A stretch of 58,254 nucleotides of DNA from NCBI GenBank assembly GCA_958352855.1, contig CATWQE010000013.1, positions 1 to 58,254 on the forward strand, read 5' to 3'. The notes under the pieces were generated by a model. That model saw nothing but the letters and a program-made list of their open reading frames with translations, was not told the DNA's origin and did not search any database. This document shows positions 8,701-16,784 of the stretch, one piece after another. Each line of letters opens with the position of its first letter. Position 1 is the first letter of the stretch. The stretch is from an uncultured Bacillota bacterium (GTDB lineage Bacteria; Bacillota; Clostridia; Lachnospirales; Lachnospiraceae). The translations under genes and the position numbers were made by a program.

Positions 8701-9531
8701 TCATCCTTTCACAGCGCCTGCCGCAACACCTGCAATAATATATTTCTGCATAAACACATAGAAAATCATAAGAGGCGCTACCCCCAGCATAAGCATTGGG
8801 AACAAAGCAGTCCAGTCTGTTGCAAACTGTCCGATATTTCTGGTTACCTCCTGAAGAATCACATCGTTTTCCCTGCTCTGTAAGAACAGCAGAGGTGTCA
8901 TAAATTCATTCCATACATTTAAGGTTACAATAATGACAACAGTAGAAATAACTGGTTTTAACAGAGGCAAAACAATCTTGAAAAATCTTGGAATTACAGA
9001 GCATCCGTCAATAGAAGCCGCTTCTTCTAATTCCTTTGGAACTGTAGATTCAATAAATTCTTTGAACAAAAATACTGCCTGGGGCGTATTAATCGCCACG
9101 TCTACCAAAATTACAGACCACAGGGTGTTCATAATTCCAAAGCTCTTTACAATCTTATACAAGCTGACAATGTTCATCTGGAAAGGAACAATCAGGCCTG
9201 CCAGAAACAGGAGAAATAATCTGGTTCCCATTTTGGATTTGGTTCTTGCCAGGGCATATCCTGCCATGGAACCAAAAATTACAATCAGTAATACTGCTGT
9301 TGCGGTGATAAAAAAGGTATTTCCAAATGCTCTTGGAAATTCCATGTTAATCCAGGCATTTACATAATTATCAAGGCGCAGCTCTCTTGGCAGTCCAAGA
9401 GGATTTAAGGTTGCTTCCTGAGAGCCTTTTAAGGTTGTTACAATCAAATAATAGATAGGTATAAACCAGATAATTGCAATGGCAACCATAACAATTTCCG
9501 TAATAATAAGATTTCTTTTTTCTTTTTTCAT
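8701..9531 (-). CDS. ABC sugar permease, MalG-like (CUT1)
   Basis: This 276-residue protein has six predicted membrane segments. The binding-protein-dependent transport EAA loop is visible (EEAASIDGCSVIPRFFKIVLPLLKP). It is the second permease of a carbohydrate importer with the MalF-like and solute-binding genes upstream. Its start overlaps the MalF-like stop by 4 nt (ATGA). No ATP-binding subunit is encoded nearby. As in many Firmicute CUT1 systems, a shared MsmX-type ATPase elsewhere probably energises it. Confidence 0.93.
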   Translation of the reverse strand: MKKEKRNLIITEIVMVAIAIIWFIPIYYLIVTTLKGSQEATLNPLGLPRELRLDNYVNAWINMEFPRAFGNTFFITATAVLLIVIFGSMAGYALARTKSKMGTRLFLLFLAGLIVPFQMNIVSLYKIVKSFGIMNTLWSVILVDVAINTPQAVFLFKEFIESTVPKELEEAASIDGCSVIPRFFKIVLPLLKPVISTVVIIVTLNVWNEFMTPLLFLQSRENDVILQEVTRNIGQFATDWTALFPMLMLGVAPLMIFYVFMQKYIIAGVAAGAVKG

Positions 9532-10427
9532 TGTATTGCGTCACTCCATTTCCCCATAAGTTTTGTCACCACTGCGCTAATTAACAGCACAATCACGAAG
9601 AAGCACACACCAAAGGCAGCGCCTGTACTGTAGAAGCCTTCGGAAATTCCCTTTTTCATCATAACAGTCATAACTGTCTGGGTTGCGTCCCCAGGACCTC
9701 CTGATGTCATGGAATAAATAATATCAAAGACTTTCATACCTCCAATAAGCCCTGTCACCACTACAATCTTCACAGATGGGCACATAAGTGGTAAGGTAAC
9801 ATAGAAAAATTTCTGAATGCCATTGGCTCCGTCAATTTCTGCTGCTTCGTAAAGTTCCGGCGCAATTCCCTGGAGATTCGCCAGGAAAATAACCATGGCC
9901 CATCCTGTCCACTGCCAAATCTGTGTGAAGATAACAGAATACAGAGCTGTTTTGGAAGTGAAAAAATTCACTGTTCCAAATCCCAACTGATGGAGAATAT
10001 TATTGATTAAACCAAAGTCAGAAGAGGACATAATAAAGTTCCACAAATATCCGATAATCAGAGAACTAAATACTGCCGGAAAGAAGAATACCGCACGCAG
10101 AATATTTCTGCTTTTCAGCTTCCGGTTTAATACCACTGCCAGAGGAAGCCCAAGAATAGTCTGAAAACCAGTGAGCAGAATGGCATACACAACTGAGTTT
10201 TTAATGGCAGTCATCATAACCGGAGTTTCAAAAACTTTTAGATAGTTCTTCAGTCCCACAAAATTCAGATGGATGGGATTCATATCTGTATAATCGGTAA
10301 AGCTGTAATAAATGGTGTAGAGAAATGGTGTAATACTAAATACCAGATAAACCACTAATGCAGGAATAATAAAAACAAGGAAATATTTTCCCAATTCTCC
10401 TGCCCGTAATTTCTTTTTTCTTGTCAT
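9528..10427 (-). CDS. ABC sugar permease, MalF-like (CUT1)
   Basis: This 299-residue protein has six membrane segments and the EAA loop YEAAEIDGANGIQKFFYVTLP, typical of the first permease of CUT1 importers. The start has CAGGAGG upstream. It is separated from the binding-protein gene by a hairpin (10445-10490), which probably lowers permease expression relative to the binding protein. It forms the membrane channel together with the MalG-like protein. Confidence 0.93.
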   Translation of the reverse strand: MTRKKKLRAGELGKYFLVFIIPALVVYLVFSITPFLYTIYYSFTDYTDMNPIHLNFVGLKNYLKVFETPVMMTAIKNSVVYAILLTGFQTILGLPLAVVLNRKLKSRNILRAVFFFPAVFSSLIIGYLWNFIMSSSDFGLINNILHQLGFGTVNFFTSKTALYSVIFTQIWQWTGWAMVIFLANLQGIAPELYEAAEIDGANGIQKFFYVTLPLMCPSVKIVVVTGLIGGMKVFDIIYSMTSGGPGDATQTVMTVMMKKGISEGFYSTGAAFGVCFFVIVLLISAVVTKLMGKWSDAIQ

Positions 10428-10444
10428 GATAATCCTCCTGAGGG

Positions 10445-10490
10445 CAAAAAAAGGTGCCTCTGCGCCACCTTGGACGCGAGAGGCACCTTT
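10445..10490 (-). terminator. Intra-operon terminator/attenuator after the binding-protein gene
   Basis: On the minus strand AAAGGTGCCTCT and AGAGGCACCTTT form a 12-bp stem with a 17-nt loop and run into TTTTTTT. Lying between the binding-protein and permease genes, it should allow partial readthrough and protect the 3' end of the binding-protein message. Confidence 0.8.
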
Positions 10491-10504
10491 CTCAAATTTC
10501 CTTT

Positions 10505-11770
10505 TTATTTTTCAAGCAGTTCTTTTACAGATGCATCTACATTCTTTAAGGTAGCAGATAAGTCCTGTTCTCCAAGGAGATAAGACTGCATCTGAGTTCC
10601 ATAAGTTTCATGCGCGCTTGCTGCATCTCCCCATTCATTCCATGGGCAGTATACATTTCCCGCTTCCAGGGCCTTAGAAGCGCTTGCATATGCTTCCGGC
10701 AAATCAAACTCTGCACCTTCCAGGTAAGAAGAACCACCCTGGTTATCCTGCCAGAATGCTTTCTGACCTTCTACTGTAGAGATTGCTTCCAGAACTTTCA
10801 TAGCTGCTTCTTTGTTTTCAGAAGATTTATTCACTGCAAAGCCACAGCCAGGTCCTCCGATAAGCCAGCCGTCACTTGCTTTTGTACCGTAGAATGGCAT
10901 CATATCAATGACCAGTTCCGGGTTCTTTTCCTGAATGGTTTCTAAATCCCATGGACCTGAGCAGAACATTGCTGCTTTTCCTGTTGCAAATTCCTCTAAT
11001 GCCTGGTCATGGTCAATTCCTACCATGTCTTCTGTGTAAATTCCTTCGGTAATCATTTCAGACCATTTTTCCAGGTATGGATTCCAGTTTCCTTCCAGAG
11101 TTGTTTTTCCTTCTCTGTATTCCTCACCAAAGTTTTTACCTTCCTCTGTGGAAAGATACTCTGCCGCAACAAATGCCATAGAATTTTTCAGCATTGGTTC
11201 CCAGGATTTCAGGCCTGCTGCCAGAGGTTTTACGCCTAATTCCTGGAATTTCTTGCAAACATCAATATATTCATCAAAAGTGGTAGGAAGAGCAATGTTG
11301 TTTTCTTCAAACATCTGTTTATTAAAATAGATTCCTTCAAACCAGCTGATTCCAGGAAGTGCGTAAACGCCTCCGTCATAGCTGTATACATTGGTTCCCG
11401 CTTCTGAATATTTTGCTCCCAGCTCATCTAATTCTTCCAGATATCCCAGTTTTGCATGTTTCAGTGCAGACGCCGGTGATTCGCAGATAATGTCCGGTCC
11501 TTCCTCTGCGGATAACTGTGTATCAACCACTGTGTCGTAGTTGGAATTATCAATAAACTGGAATTCTACTGTTACATCCGGCACTTCTTTTTCCAGATAC
11601 TCTAACAGTGTCTTCACTGTATCTTCACTGTTCCAGTAAGTCATTCTGATTTTTGTTTTTCCGTCACTTGTTTTTTCTGATTTGCTGTCAGAGCCCTTTG
11701 CTCCACATCCTGCTAACACTCCGGCTGCCATAGCCGCACATAATACCACGCTAATAATTTTTTTCTTCAT
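10505..11770 (-). CDS. ABC sugar solute-binding lipoprotein
   Basis: This 421-residue extracellular binding protein of family 1 (CUT1) has a signal peptide ending in lipobox LAGC (Cys22), followed by a Ser/Lys-rich linker. The mature part starts with KIRMTYWNSED and has the typical two-lobed binding-protein features, with many aromatic residues (WNEW, WFEG, PWDLE) suited to stacking on sugar. It captures the substrate for the MalF/MalG-like permeases. It is preceded by AGGAGG and a TATAAT box at 11797-11802. The exact oligosaccharide is unknown, but the GH13 and GH65 neighbours suggest alpha-glucosides. Confidence 0.93.
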   Translation of the reverse strand: MKKKIISVVLCAAMAAGVLAGCGAKGSDSKSEKTSDGKTKIRMTYWNSEDTVKTLLEYLEKEVPDVTVEFQFIDNSNYDTVVDTQLSAEEGPDIICESPASALKHAKLGYLEELDELGAKYSEAGTNVYSYDGGVYALPGISWFEGIYFNKQMFEENNIALPTTFDEYIDVCKKFQELGVKPLAAGLKSWEPMLKNSMAFVAAEYLSTEEGKNFGEEYREGKTTLEGNWNPYLEKWSEMITEGIYTEDMVGIDHDQALEEFATGKAAMFCSGPWDLETIQEKNPELVIDMMPFYGTKASDGWLIGGPGCGFAVNKSSENKEAAMKVLEAISTVEGQKAFWQDNQGGSSYLEGAEFDLPEAYASASKALEAGNVYCPWNEWGDAASAHETYGTQMQSYLLGEQDLSATLKNVDASVKELLEK

Positions 11771-11796
11771 GGTTTACTCCTCCTTTGTTTGTCCTT

Positions 11797-11802
11797 ATTA
11801 TA
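11797..11802 (-). promoter_or_regulatory. -10 box of the importer operon
   Basis: TATAAT on the minus strand lies 27 bp upstream of the binding-protein start. No good -35 is present at 17 bp (TTTTAT only), which fits a promoter that needs an activator such as the nearby response regulator. Confidence 0.5.
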
Positions 11803-11874
11803 CGTGTATTTTTTCCAGGATAAAATTGCACATTTTTATGATTTCTAACATTTTTTCTGGAAGATAAAAAAATA

Positions 11875-11978
11875 ATCCAGAACACGAATACATGTTACGC
11901 TCAGTCCCTGGTCCCTTTGAGCCTGTAGTCTCAAAGGGTACTCGACAAATTTGCGAAAACTGTATCCGTATTCTGGAT
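11875..11978 (-). repeat. Structured repeat element, copy 2
   Basis: This 104-nt imperfect palindrome has an 18-nt outer arm beginning ATCCAGAA (11875) that pairs with the arm ending TTCTGGAT (11978), 16 of 18 positions complementary. The inner hairpin CCCTTTGAG/CTCAAAGGG around CCTGTAGT is perfect here. The core after the hairpin (GTACTCG, then CAAATT) matches copy 1. It starts 16 nt after the GH13 stop and ends about 70 bp before the importer -10. Outer arms unlike copy 1 but still paired suggest that structure is conserved rather than sequence. Confidence 0.75.
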
Positions 11979-11993
11979 CTCCGATATCTAATT

Positions 11994-14102
11994 CTATTCT
12001 AATACGCACCGCACCAGGATTCCTCCATGGGATGGTACCTCTAATTGCAGAACTCCTGCCTTGCATTCGTGTATTTTTCTTACCATACTGAATCCAAAGT
12101 CTCCGGTTACCATAAGCTGGCGGAAACGCACTGTTTTATTTCTTGGAATCCCCAGCTCCCATACAGACAGCTCCACCATTTTTGTGGCATTGCTGTTATT
12201 TAAGGTAACAACGGTCTTTTCCCGGTCTGTAAATCTCCCGTAGCTTAACAACTGATAGTCATTGGACAGAAATTTCAGGGAACCTGTCACCAGCTCCCGG
12301 TTCTCTTTGTGAATCTGTATCATTTCTTTGTGATAGGTAATCAATTCCTGATCTTCTCTGCCCCAGGGGAAGGTCCGCCTGTTATCCGGGTCTGTGAATC
12401 CGCACATGCCTGCCTCGTCTCCGTAATAAATAGTAGGCGCTCCCGGCCAGGTCATTTGTATCATCACTGCTTCCCGAAACACAGCCTTATTAATACCTTC
12501 TTCTGCTGCCTGGCTTCCCAGATTTCCCACACGCCCTACCCTGTGATTGGTTCTGGTCAGGAATCTGGAATGGTCATGATTGGACAGCTCATTCATGGCA
12601 CACATCAGAGACGGGGCATAAAAATTCGCCATATGGTAGTTCATAGCCCCAATAAAGCAGTCGCTGTTTCCATACATGGCCTCACTGTATTCGTCACTGT
12701 GCTTCTCCATTCCTGTGAGAAACCAGGTGACCGGCTCCATAAAAGCATCATAGTTCATCACTGTATCCCACTGGTCCCCTTCCAGCCAGGACTTTGCCAC
12801 TCCATAGTGTTCTGCCAGAATCACCGCATTGGGATTGGCTTCCTTTACATTTCTTCTGAAATCCCGCCAAAATTGATGGTTGTATTCATTGCTGTGACCC
12901 AGATCCGCAGCCACATCCAGACGCCATCCATCCACGTTATAAGGCGGGGAAACCCACTTTCTGGCAATATGCATAATATACTCATACAAGCGCGGGGAAT
13001 CCTCATAATTCAGCTTTGGCAGGGTATCATGTCCCCACCAGCCATCATAGTAAGGATTATAAGGCCAGTCTCTGTCATTGTGAAAACGGAAAAAACTGCC
13101 ATAAGGACTGTCAGCAGAAATATAAGCGCCCTTCTCATAGCCCTCCTGATTCTCATAAATCCGTTCCTTGTCCAGCCATTTATTAAAAGAGCCGCAGTGA
13201 TTAAACACACCGTCCAGAATAACCTTCATGCCGCGCCTGTGAATTTCTTCCACCAGTCTGGCAAAGAAATCATTGCTGGCCTCCAGGTTTTCACGCCTGG
13301 TTACACGCTGGATATATTTGGACGCATGAGCATTTTCCTTATCCCAGTCCTGAAGGGGCTCTCCCCCGTCTGCCACAATTTTTCCATAATGAGGGTCAAT
13401 ATAATCATAATCCTGGCAATCATATTTATGGTTGGAGGGGGAAACAAACACCGGATTAAAATATACCACTTCCACACCTAAGTCCTGCAAATAATCTAAT
13501 TTATCCCATACCCCCTGCAAATCACCCCCATAAAAATCGCGGACGTCCATAGCCTGAGGAGGACGGTTCCAGTCCTCTACTTTTTTAACCTTTTCATCAA
13601 TATAACAATATTCGCCGGTAACCACATCATTAGAGGCATCCCCATTGCAAAAGCGGTCTACAAAAATCTGGTACATCACAGCGCCCTTTGCCCAGTCCGG
13701 CGTCTGAAATCCAGGCACAATACCAAAGGAATAATGCTCATCCACTTCCCTGGTCACACCGCTTTTATTATAAAAGCAACGAATCTTTCCGGAAATAATC
13801 TCAAAATAATAGTGAATGGTCTCTGTCTCCACCTGTAAGGCGATTCCATAATAATCAAAACCATCCTTTGATTCCACGAGATTCATCTGTTTTTTTTCTT
13901 CCCCGCATATAAGATATACAAAATCTACATTATTTTTCTTAGTACGAATCCTGATATTCACAGTCTCTCCCGGCTGTGGTTCTACTGGTGTTCTATAATT
14001 TTCCGTTTCATCGCTAAATACTGCGCGTTTGTTAAAATTCGGACGCATATTCGCCACATATTCCTGAACTTTTCTAGCATCCACTAGGTTTTCGTAATTC
14101 AT
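11994..14102 (-). CDS. GH13 neopullulanase/cyclomaltodextrinase-like glycosidase
   Basis: This 702-residue enzyme has an N-terminal CBM34-like domain (about 1-130) followed by the GH13 barrel. Catalytic residues are visible: the nucleophile Asp in GWRLDVAADLG, the acid/base Glu in VILAEHYG and the third Asp in ELSNHDHSRF. GH13 region I is VFNHCG. No signal peptide is seen, so it acts in the cytoplasm on imported oligosaccharides such as maltodextrins, cyclodextrins or pullulan fragments. It has its own promoter (14171-14199) and AGAGAGG before the ATG. It lies upstream of the importer on the same strand, with the structured repeat in between. Confidence 0.92.
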   Translation of the reverse strand: MNYENLVDARKVQEYVANMRPNFNKRAVFSDETENYRTPVEPQPGETVNIRIRTKKNNVDFVYLICGEEKKQMNLVESKDGFDYYGIALQVETETIHYYFEIISGKIRCFYNKSGVTREVDEHYSFGIVPGFQTPDWAKGAVMYQIFVDRFCNGDASNDVVTGEYCYIDEKVKKVEDWNRPPQAMDVRDFYGGDLQGVWDKLDYLQDLGVEVVYFNPVFVSPSNHKYDCQDYDYIDPHYGKIVADGGEPLQDWDKENAHASKYIQRVTRRENLEASNDFFARLVEEIHRRGMKVILDGVFNHCGSFNKWLDKERIYENQEGYEKGAYISADSPYGSFFRFHNDRDWPYNPYYDGWWGHDTLPKLNYEDSPRLYEYIMHIARKWVSPPYNVDGWRLDVAADLGHSNEYNHQFWRDFRRNVKEANPNAVILAEHYGVAKSWLEGDQWDTVMNYDAFMEPVTWFLTGMEKHSDEYSEAMYGNSDCFIGAMNYHMANFYAPSLMCAMNELSNHDHSRFLTRTNHRVGRVGNLGSQAAEEGINKAVFREAVMIQMTWPGAPTIYYGDEAGMCGFTDPDNRRTFPWGREDQELITYHKEMIQIHKENRELVTGSLKFLSNDYQLLSYGRFTDREKTVVTLNNSNATKMVELSVWELGIPRNKTVRFRQLMVTGDFGFSMVRKIHECKAGVLQLEVPSHGGILVRCVLE

Positions 14103-14170
14103 ACTGCATCCTCTCTTTTCTGCAAAACCCTTTAAGTCCTTTGCTTTGCCGAATTACTGTCTCTACTCTT

Positions 14171-14199
14171 ATTCTATCCTACACCCATATGTTATGCAA
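14171..14199 (-). promoter_or_regulatory. Promoter of the GH13 glycosidase gene
   Basis: TTGCAT (14199-14194) and TAGAAT (14176-14171) on the minus strand are 17 bp apart. They lie immediately after the ftsH-side terminator and about 70 bp upstream of the start codon. Confidence 0.6.
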
Positions 14200-14292
14200 G
14201 TAAAAACGCCAATCTTTCGATTGGCGTTTTTGGAGAAGGTATTTCTTCTTATGGGGTGTAGCAAAAACTATATAATGTATTGGGGGGTTTTT
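14200..14292 (-). ncRNA. Candidate small RNA downstream of ftsH
   Basis: A TATAAT box on the minus strand (14304-14299) lies about 70 nt upstream of the strong terminator at 14202-14231, in a gap without a gene. A transcript of roughly 90 nt would result. No convincing -35 is seen. It may instead be the untranslated tail of the ftsH message. Confidence 0.2.
14202..14231 (-). terminator. Terminator between ftsH and the GH13 gene
   Basis: A perfect 13-bp stem (AAAAACGCCAATC with GATTGGCGTTTTT) closes a 4-nt loop, with T runs on either strand. It ends leftward transcription from ftsH or from the possible small RNA gene at 14200-14292. The rest of the 327-bp gap holds the GH13 promoter and that candidate RNA. 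Confidence 0.85.
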
Positions 14293-14428
14293 ACAGTTAT
14301 TATAATACCATGAGCCCCTGAAAAAGTCTGCACAATCTTGCTTTTTTTTGAAAGAATTTTTTGAGTATTTTTTACATACCCCTTTCTTTCTCCCCCTGGC
14401 ACCCTCCATAATTCTGCATAAAATCTGT

Positions 14429-16237
14429 CTAAAATAAAGCTTCAAACTCTTCCTGACCGATTTTTTCTTTTTCCAGAAGTAAATCCGCGCACTTATGAAG
14501 TACCTCTTCATGCTGACTAATCAGACTTTTTGCTTCTGCATATGCCTCATCAATCAAATGCTTCACCTCTGCATCAATGAGAGCCGCTGTCTGCTCTGCA
14601 TAATTTCTGGTATGCGCCAGATCTCTTCCAATGAAAACTTCATCGTCATCACTGCCATAGTGAATCATTCCCACTTTATCTGACATACCATACTGTGTTA
14701 CCATGGCTCTTGCCATCTGTGTTGCCTGTTTAATATCCTGGGATGCGCCTGTTGTAACATCTTTGAAAATCATTTCCTCTGCCGCGCGGCCTCCTAAAGA
14801 TACTACAATATGCTCCCGCATTTTTTCCTTGCTGTTAAACATTTCATCTGCTTTGGGCAAAGGCATGGTATACCCCGCCGCTCCCATTCCCGTAGGAATA
14901 ATGGAAATAGTATGCACCGATTCCATTTTGGGAAGCACATGGAACAAAATCGCATGACCTGCCTCATGGTAAGCTGTAATTCTCTTTTCTTCTTCTGAAA
15001 TCACGCGGCTCTTCTTCTCCGCGCCGATTCCTGTTTTTATAAATGCCTGACGCACGTCACTCTGGTTAATAAAATATCTTCCGTCTTTTGCTGTGTGGAT
15101 TGCCGCCTCATTCATGAGATTTTCCAAATCTGCTCCTGTATAACCTGCTGTGGTTCTTGCCAGTTCTTTCAAATCCACATCTTCGCCCAGAGGCTTTTTC
15201 GCCGCGTGAACCTTCAGAATCTCTTCTCTTCCCTGAACATCCGGCTTTCCGACTCCCACCTTCCGGTCAAAACGTCCGGGGCGGAGAATCGCCGGGTCCA
15301 GAATATCCACACGATTGGTGGCAGACATCACAATAATTCCTTCATTAACGCCAAAACCATCCATTTCTACTAACAACTGGTTCAGGGTCTGCTCTCTTTC
15401 ATCATGACCGCCGCCCATGCCTGTGCCTCTTCTTCTGGCAACTGCGTCAATTTCATCAATAAACACAATGCAGGGAGCATTTTTCTTGGCTTCTTCAAAT
15501 AAATCCCTTACTCTGGAAGCTCCCACGCCAACAAACATTTCCACGAAATCCGAACCGGAAATAGAGAAAAACGGTACTCCGGCTTCCCCTGCTACAGCCT
15601 TGGCAAGCAATGTTTTACCAGTACCCGGAGGGCCAACCAGAAGAACACCTTTGGGAATTCTGGCTCCTACCTTCGTATATTTCTGAGGATCCTTTAAGAA
15701 ATCTACAATTTCCTCTAATTCCTCTTTTTCCTCCTTAAGCCCTGCCACATCCTTAAAGGTTACTTTTTTATCTGCATCTGTAGACATCCTTGCCCGGCTT
15801 TTTCCGAAATTCATCATTTTATTGTTGCCGCCTCCGGACATCTGACGATTCATCATGGTAATCACAAAAATAATCATGCCCCCTGTAATCAGCAAAGGCA
15901 AAATAGAGGACATAAAAAGGTTATCCCCTGGCACTTCTCCCACATATACTCTGGAAATGCCGGCCTCCTCTACCATTTCCTGGACTTCTTTAACATCCAG
16001 GGAATAGAAGCTCTTATCCCTTCCATCCTTTGTTTTCACAATGACCTTTCCGGTTGGTACCTCTTTGTTTGGCTGAATGTGTACCTCAATTACCTGCTTC
16101 TTTGAAAGCGCCTGCTCAAAATCCTGTTCTGTGAAATCTGTATTTCTGGAAGCCTGTTTCAGCACCATACTAATAACCAGTAAAAATCCCAAAAACAACA
16201 AAACCGTAGGCAGCCAGCTTCTTGCCTGTCTATTCAC
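14429..16237 (-). CDS. ftsH: ATP-dependent zinc metalloprotease FtsH
   Basis: This 602-residue membrane protease degrades misfolded membrane proteins and specific regulators. Two membrane segments (about 8-26 and 108-127) flank the small outer domain. The AAA domain follows with Walker A GPPGTGKT, Walker B VFIDEIDAV and the second region of homology ATNRVDILDPAILRPGRFDR. The peptidase domain has the zinc motif HEAGH and the third ligand in TTGASQDIKQA. The start codon is GTG at 16237, preceded by AAGGAGAAAG. It follows hpt and tilS as in Bacillus. Confidence 0.97.
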   Translation of the reverse strand: MNRQARSWLPTVLLFLGFLLVISMVLKQASRNTDFTEQDFEQALSKKQVIEVHIQPNKEVPTGKVIVKTKDGRDKSFYSLDVKEVQEMVEEAGISRVYVGEVPGDNLFMSSILPLLITGGMIIFVITMMNRQMSGGGNNKMMNFGKSRARMSTDADKKVTFKDVAGLKEEKEELEEIVDFLKDPQKYTKVGARIPKGVLLVGPPGTGKTLLAKAVAGEAGVPFFSISGSDFVEMFVGVGASRVRDLFEEAKKNAPCIVFIDEIDAVARRRGTGMGGGHDEREQTLNQLLVEMDGFGVNEGIIVMSATNRVDILDPAILRPGRFDRKVGVGKPDVQGREEILKVHAAKKPLGEDVDLKELARTTAGYTGADLENLMNEAAIHTAKDGRYFINQSDVRQAFIKTGIGAEKKSRVISEEEKRITAYHEAGHAILFHVLPKMESVHTISIIPTGMGAAGYTMPLPKADEMFNSKEKMREHIVVSLGGRAAEEMIFKDVTTGASQDIKQATQMARAMVTQYGMSDKVGMIHYGSDDDEVFIGRDLAHTRNYAEQTAALIDAEVKHLIDEAYAEAKSLISQHEEVLHKCADLLLEKEKIGQEEFEALF

Positions 16238-16262
16238 TTCTTTCTTTCTCCTTTCCGGAATC

Positions 16263-16784
16263 TTAAAGTTCTACCACACCAATATATGGCAGATTTCTAT
16301 ATTTCTGGGCATAGTCCAGTCCATAGCCCACTACAAATTCGTCCGGGATATTAAAGCATACATAATCCACCTTCACATCCTTAACTCTTCTTTCCGGCTT
16401 GTCAAGAAGGGTACACAGACGCATACTGTTTGGCTTTCTCTGTTTGAGAATTTCCATTAAATGGCTGAGTGTTCTTCCTGAATCAATAATGTCCTCTACA
16501 ATCAGAACATCTTTGCCCTCAATGGTCTCATCCAGATCCTTTACAATACGCACAACTCCGCTGGAGCTGGTATCGTCCCCATAGCTGGAAACAGACATAA
16601 AATCCATACTAACCGGAACAGAAATTCTCTTTGCCAGTTCACAGGTAAAGAAAACGCCACCCTTTAATACGCAGATTAAATGAATGCTCTTTCCTTCATA
16701 ATCTTTGCTAATCTGTTCTCCAATTTCACGTATTCTCTGATCTACTGCTTCTTCACTTAATAACTCGCGAATTTTTTCACTCAT
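16263..16784 (-). CDS. hpt: Hypoxanthine phosphoribosyltransferase
   Basis: This 173-residue purine salvage enzyme converts hypoxanthine or guanine with PRPP to IMP or GMP. The PRPP-binding motif VLIVEDIIDSGRTL is present, and length matches the family. The start overlaps the tilS stop by 8 bp, with AAGGAG upstream. The tilS-hpt-ftsH order is conserved across Firmicutes. Confidence 0.97.
   Translation of the reverse strand: MSEKIRELLSEEAVDQRIREIGEQISKDYEGKSIHLICVLKGGVFFTCELAKRISVPVSMDFMSVSSYGDDTSSSGVVRIVKDLDETIEGKDVLIVEDIIDSGRTLSHLMEILKQRKPNSMRLCTLLDKPERRVKDVKVDYVCFNIPDEFVVGYGLDYAQKYRNLPYIGVVEL

Noticed and set aside
12309..13481. Long open frame (390 codons) on the plus strand opposite the GH13 gene
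   Set aside because: It lies wholly antisense to a gene with intact catalytic motifs, has no ribosome binding site, and its translation is rich in His, Ile and Ser as expected of a shadow frame.
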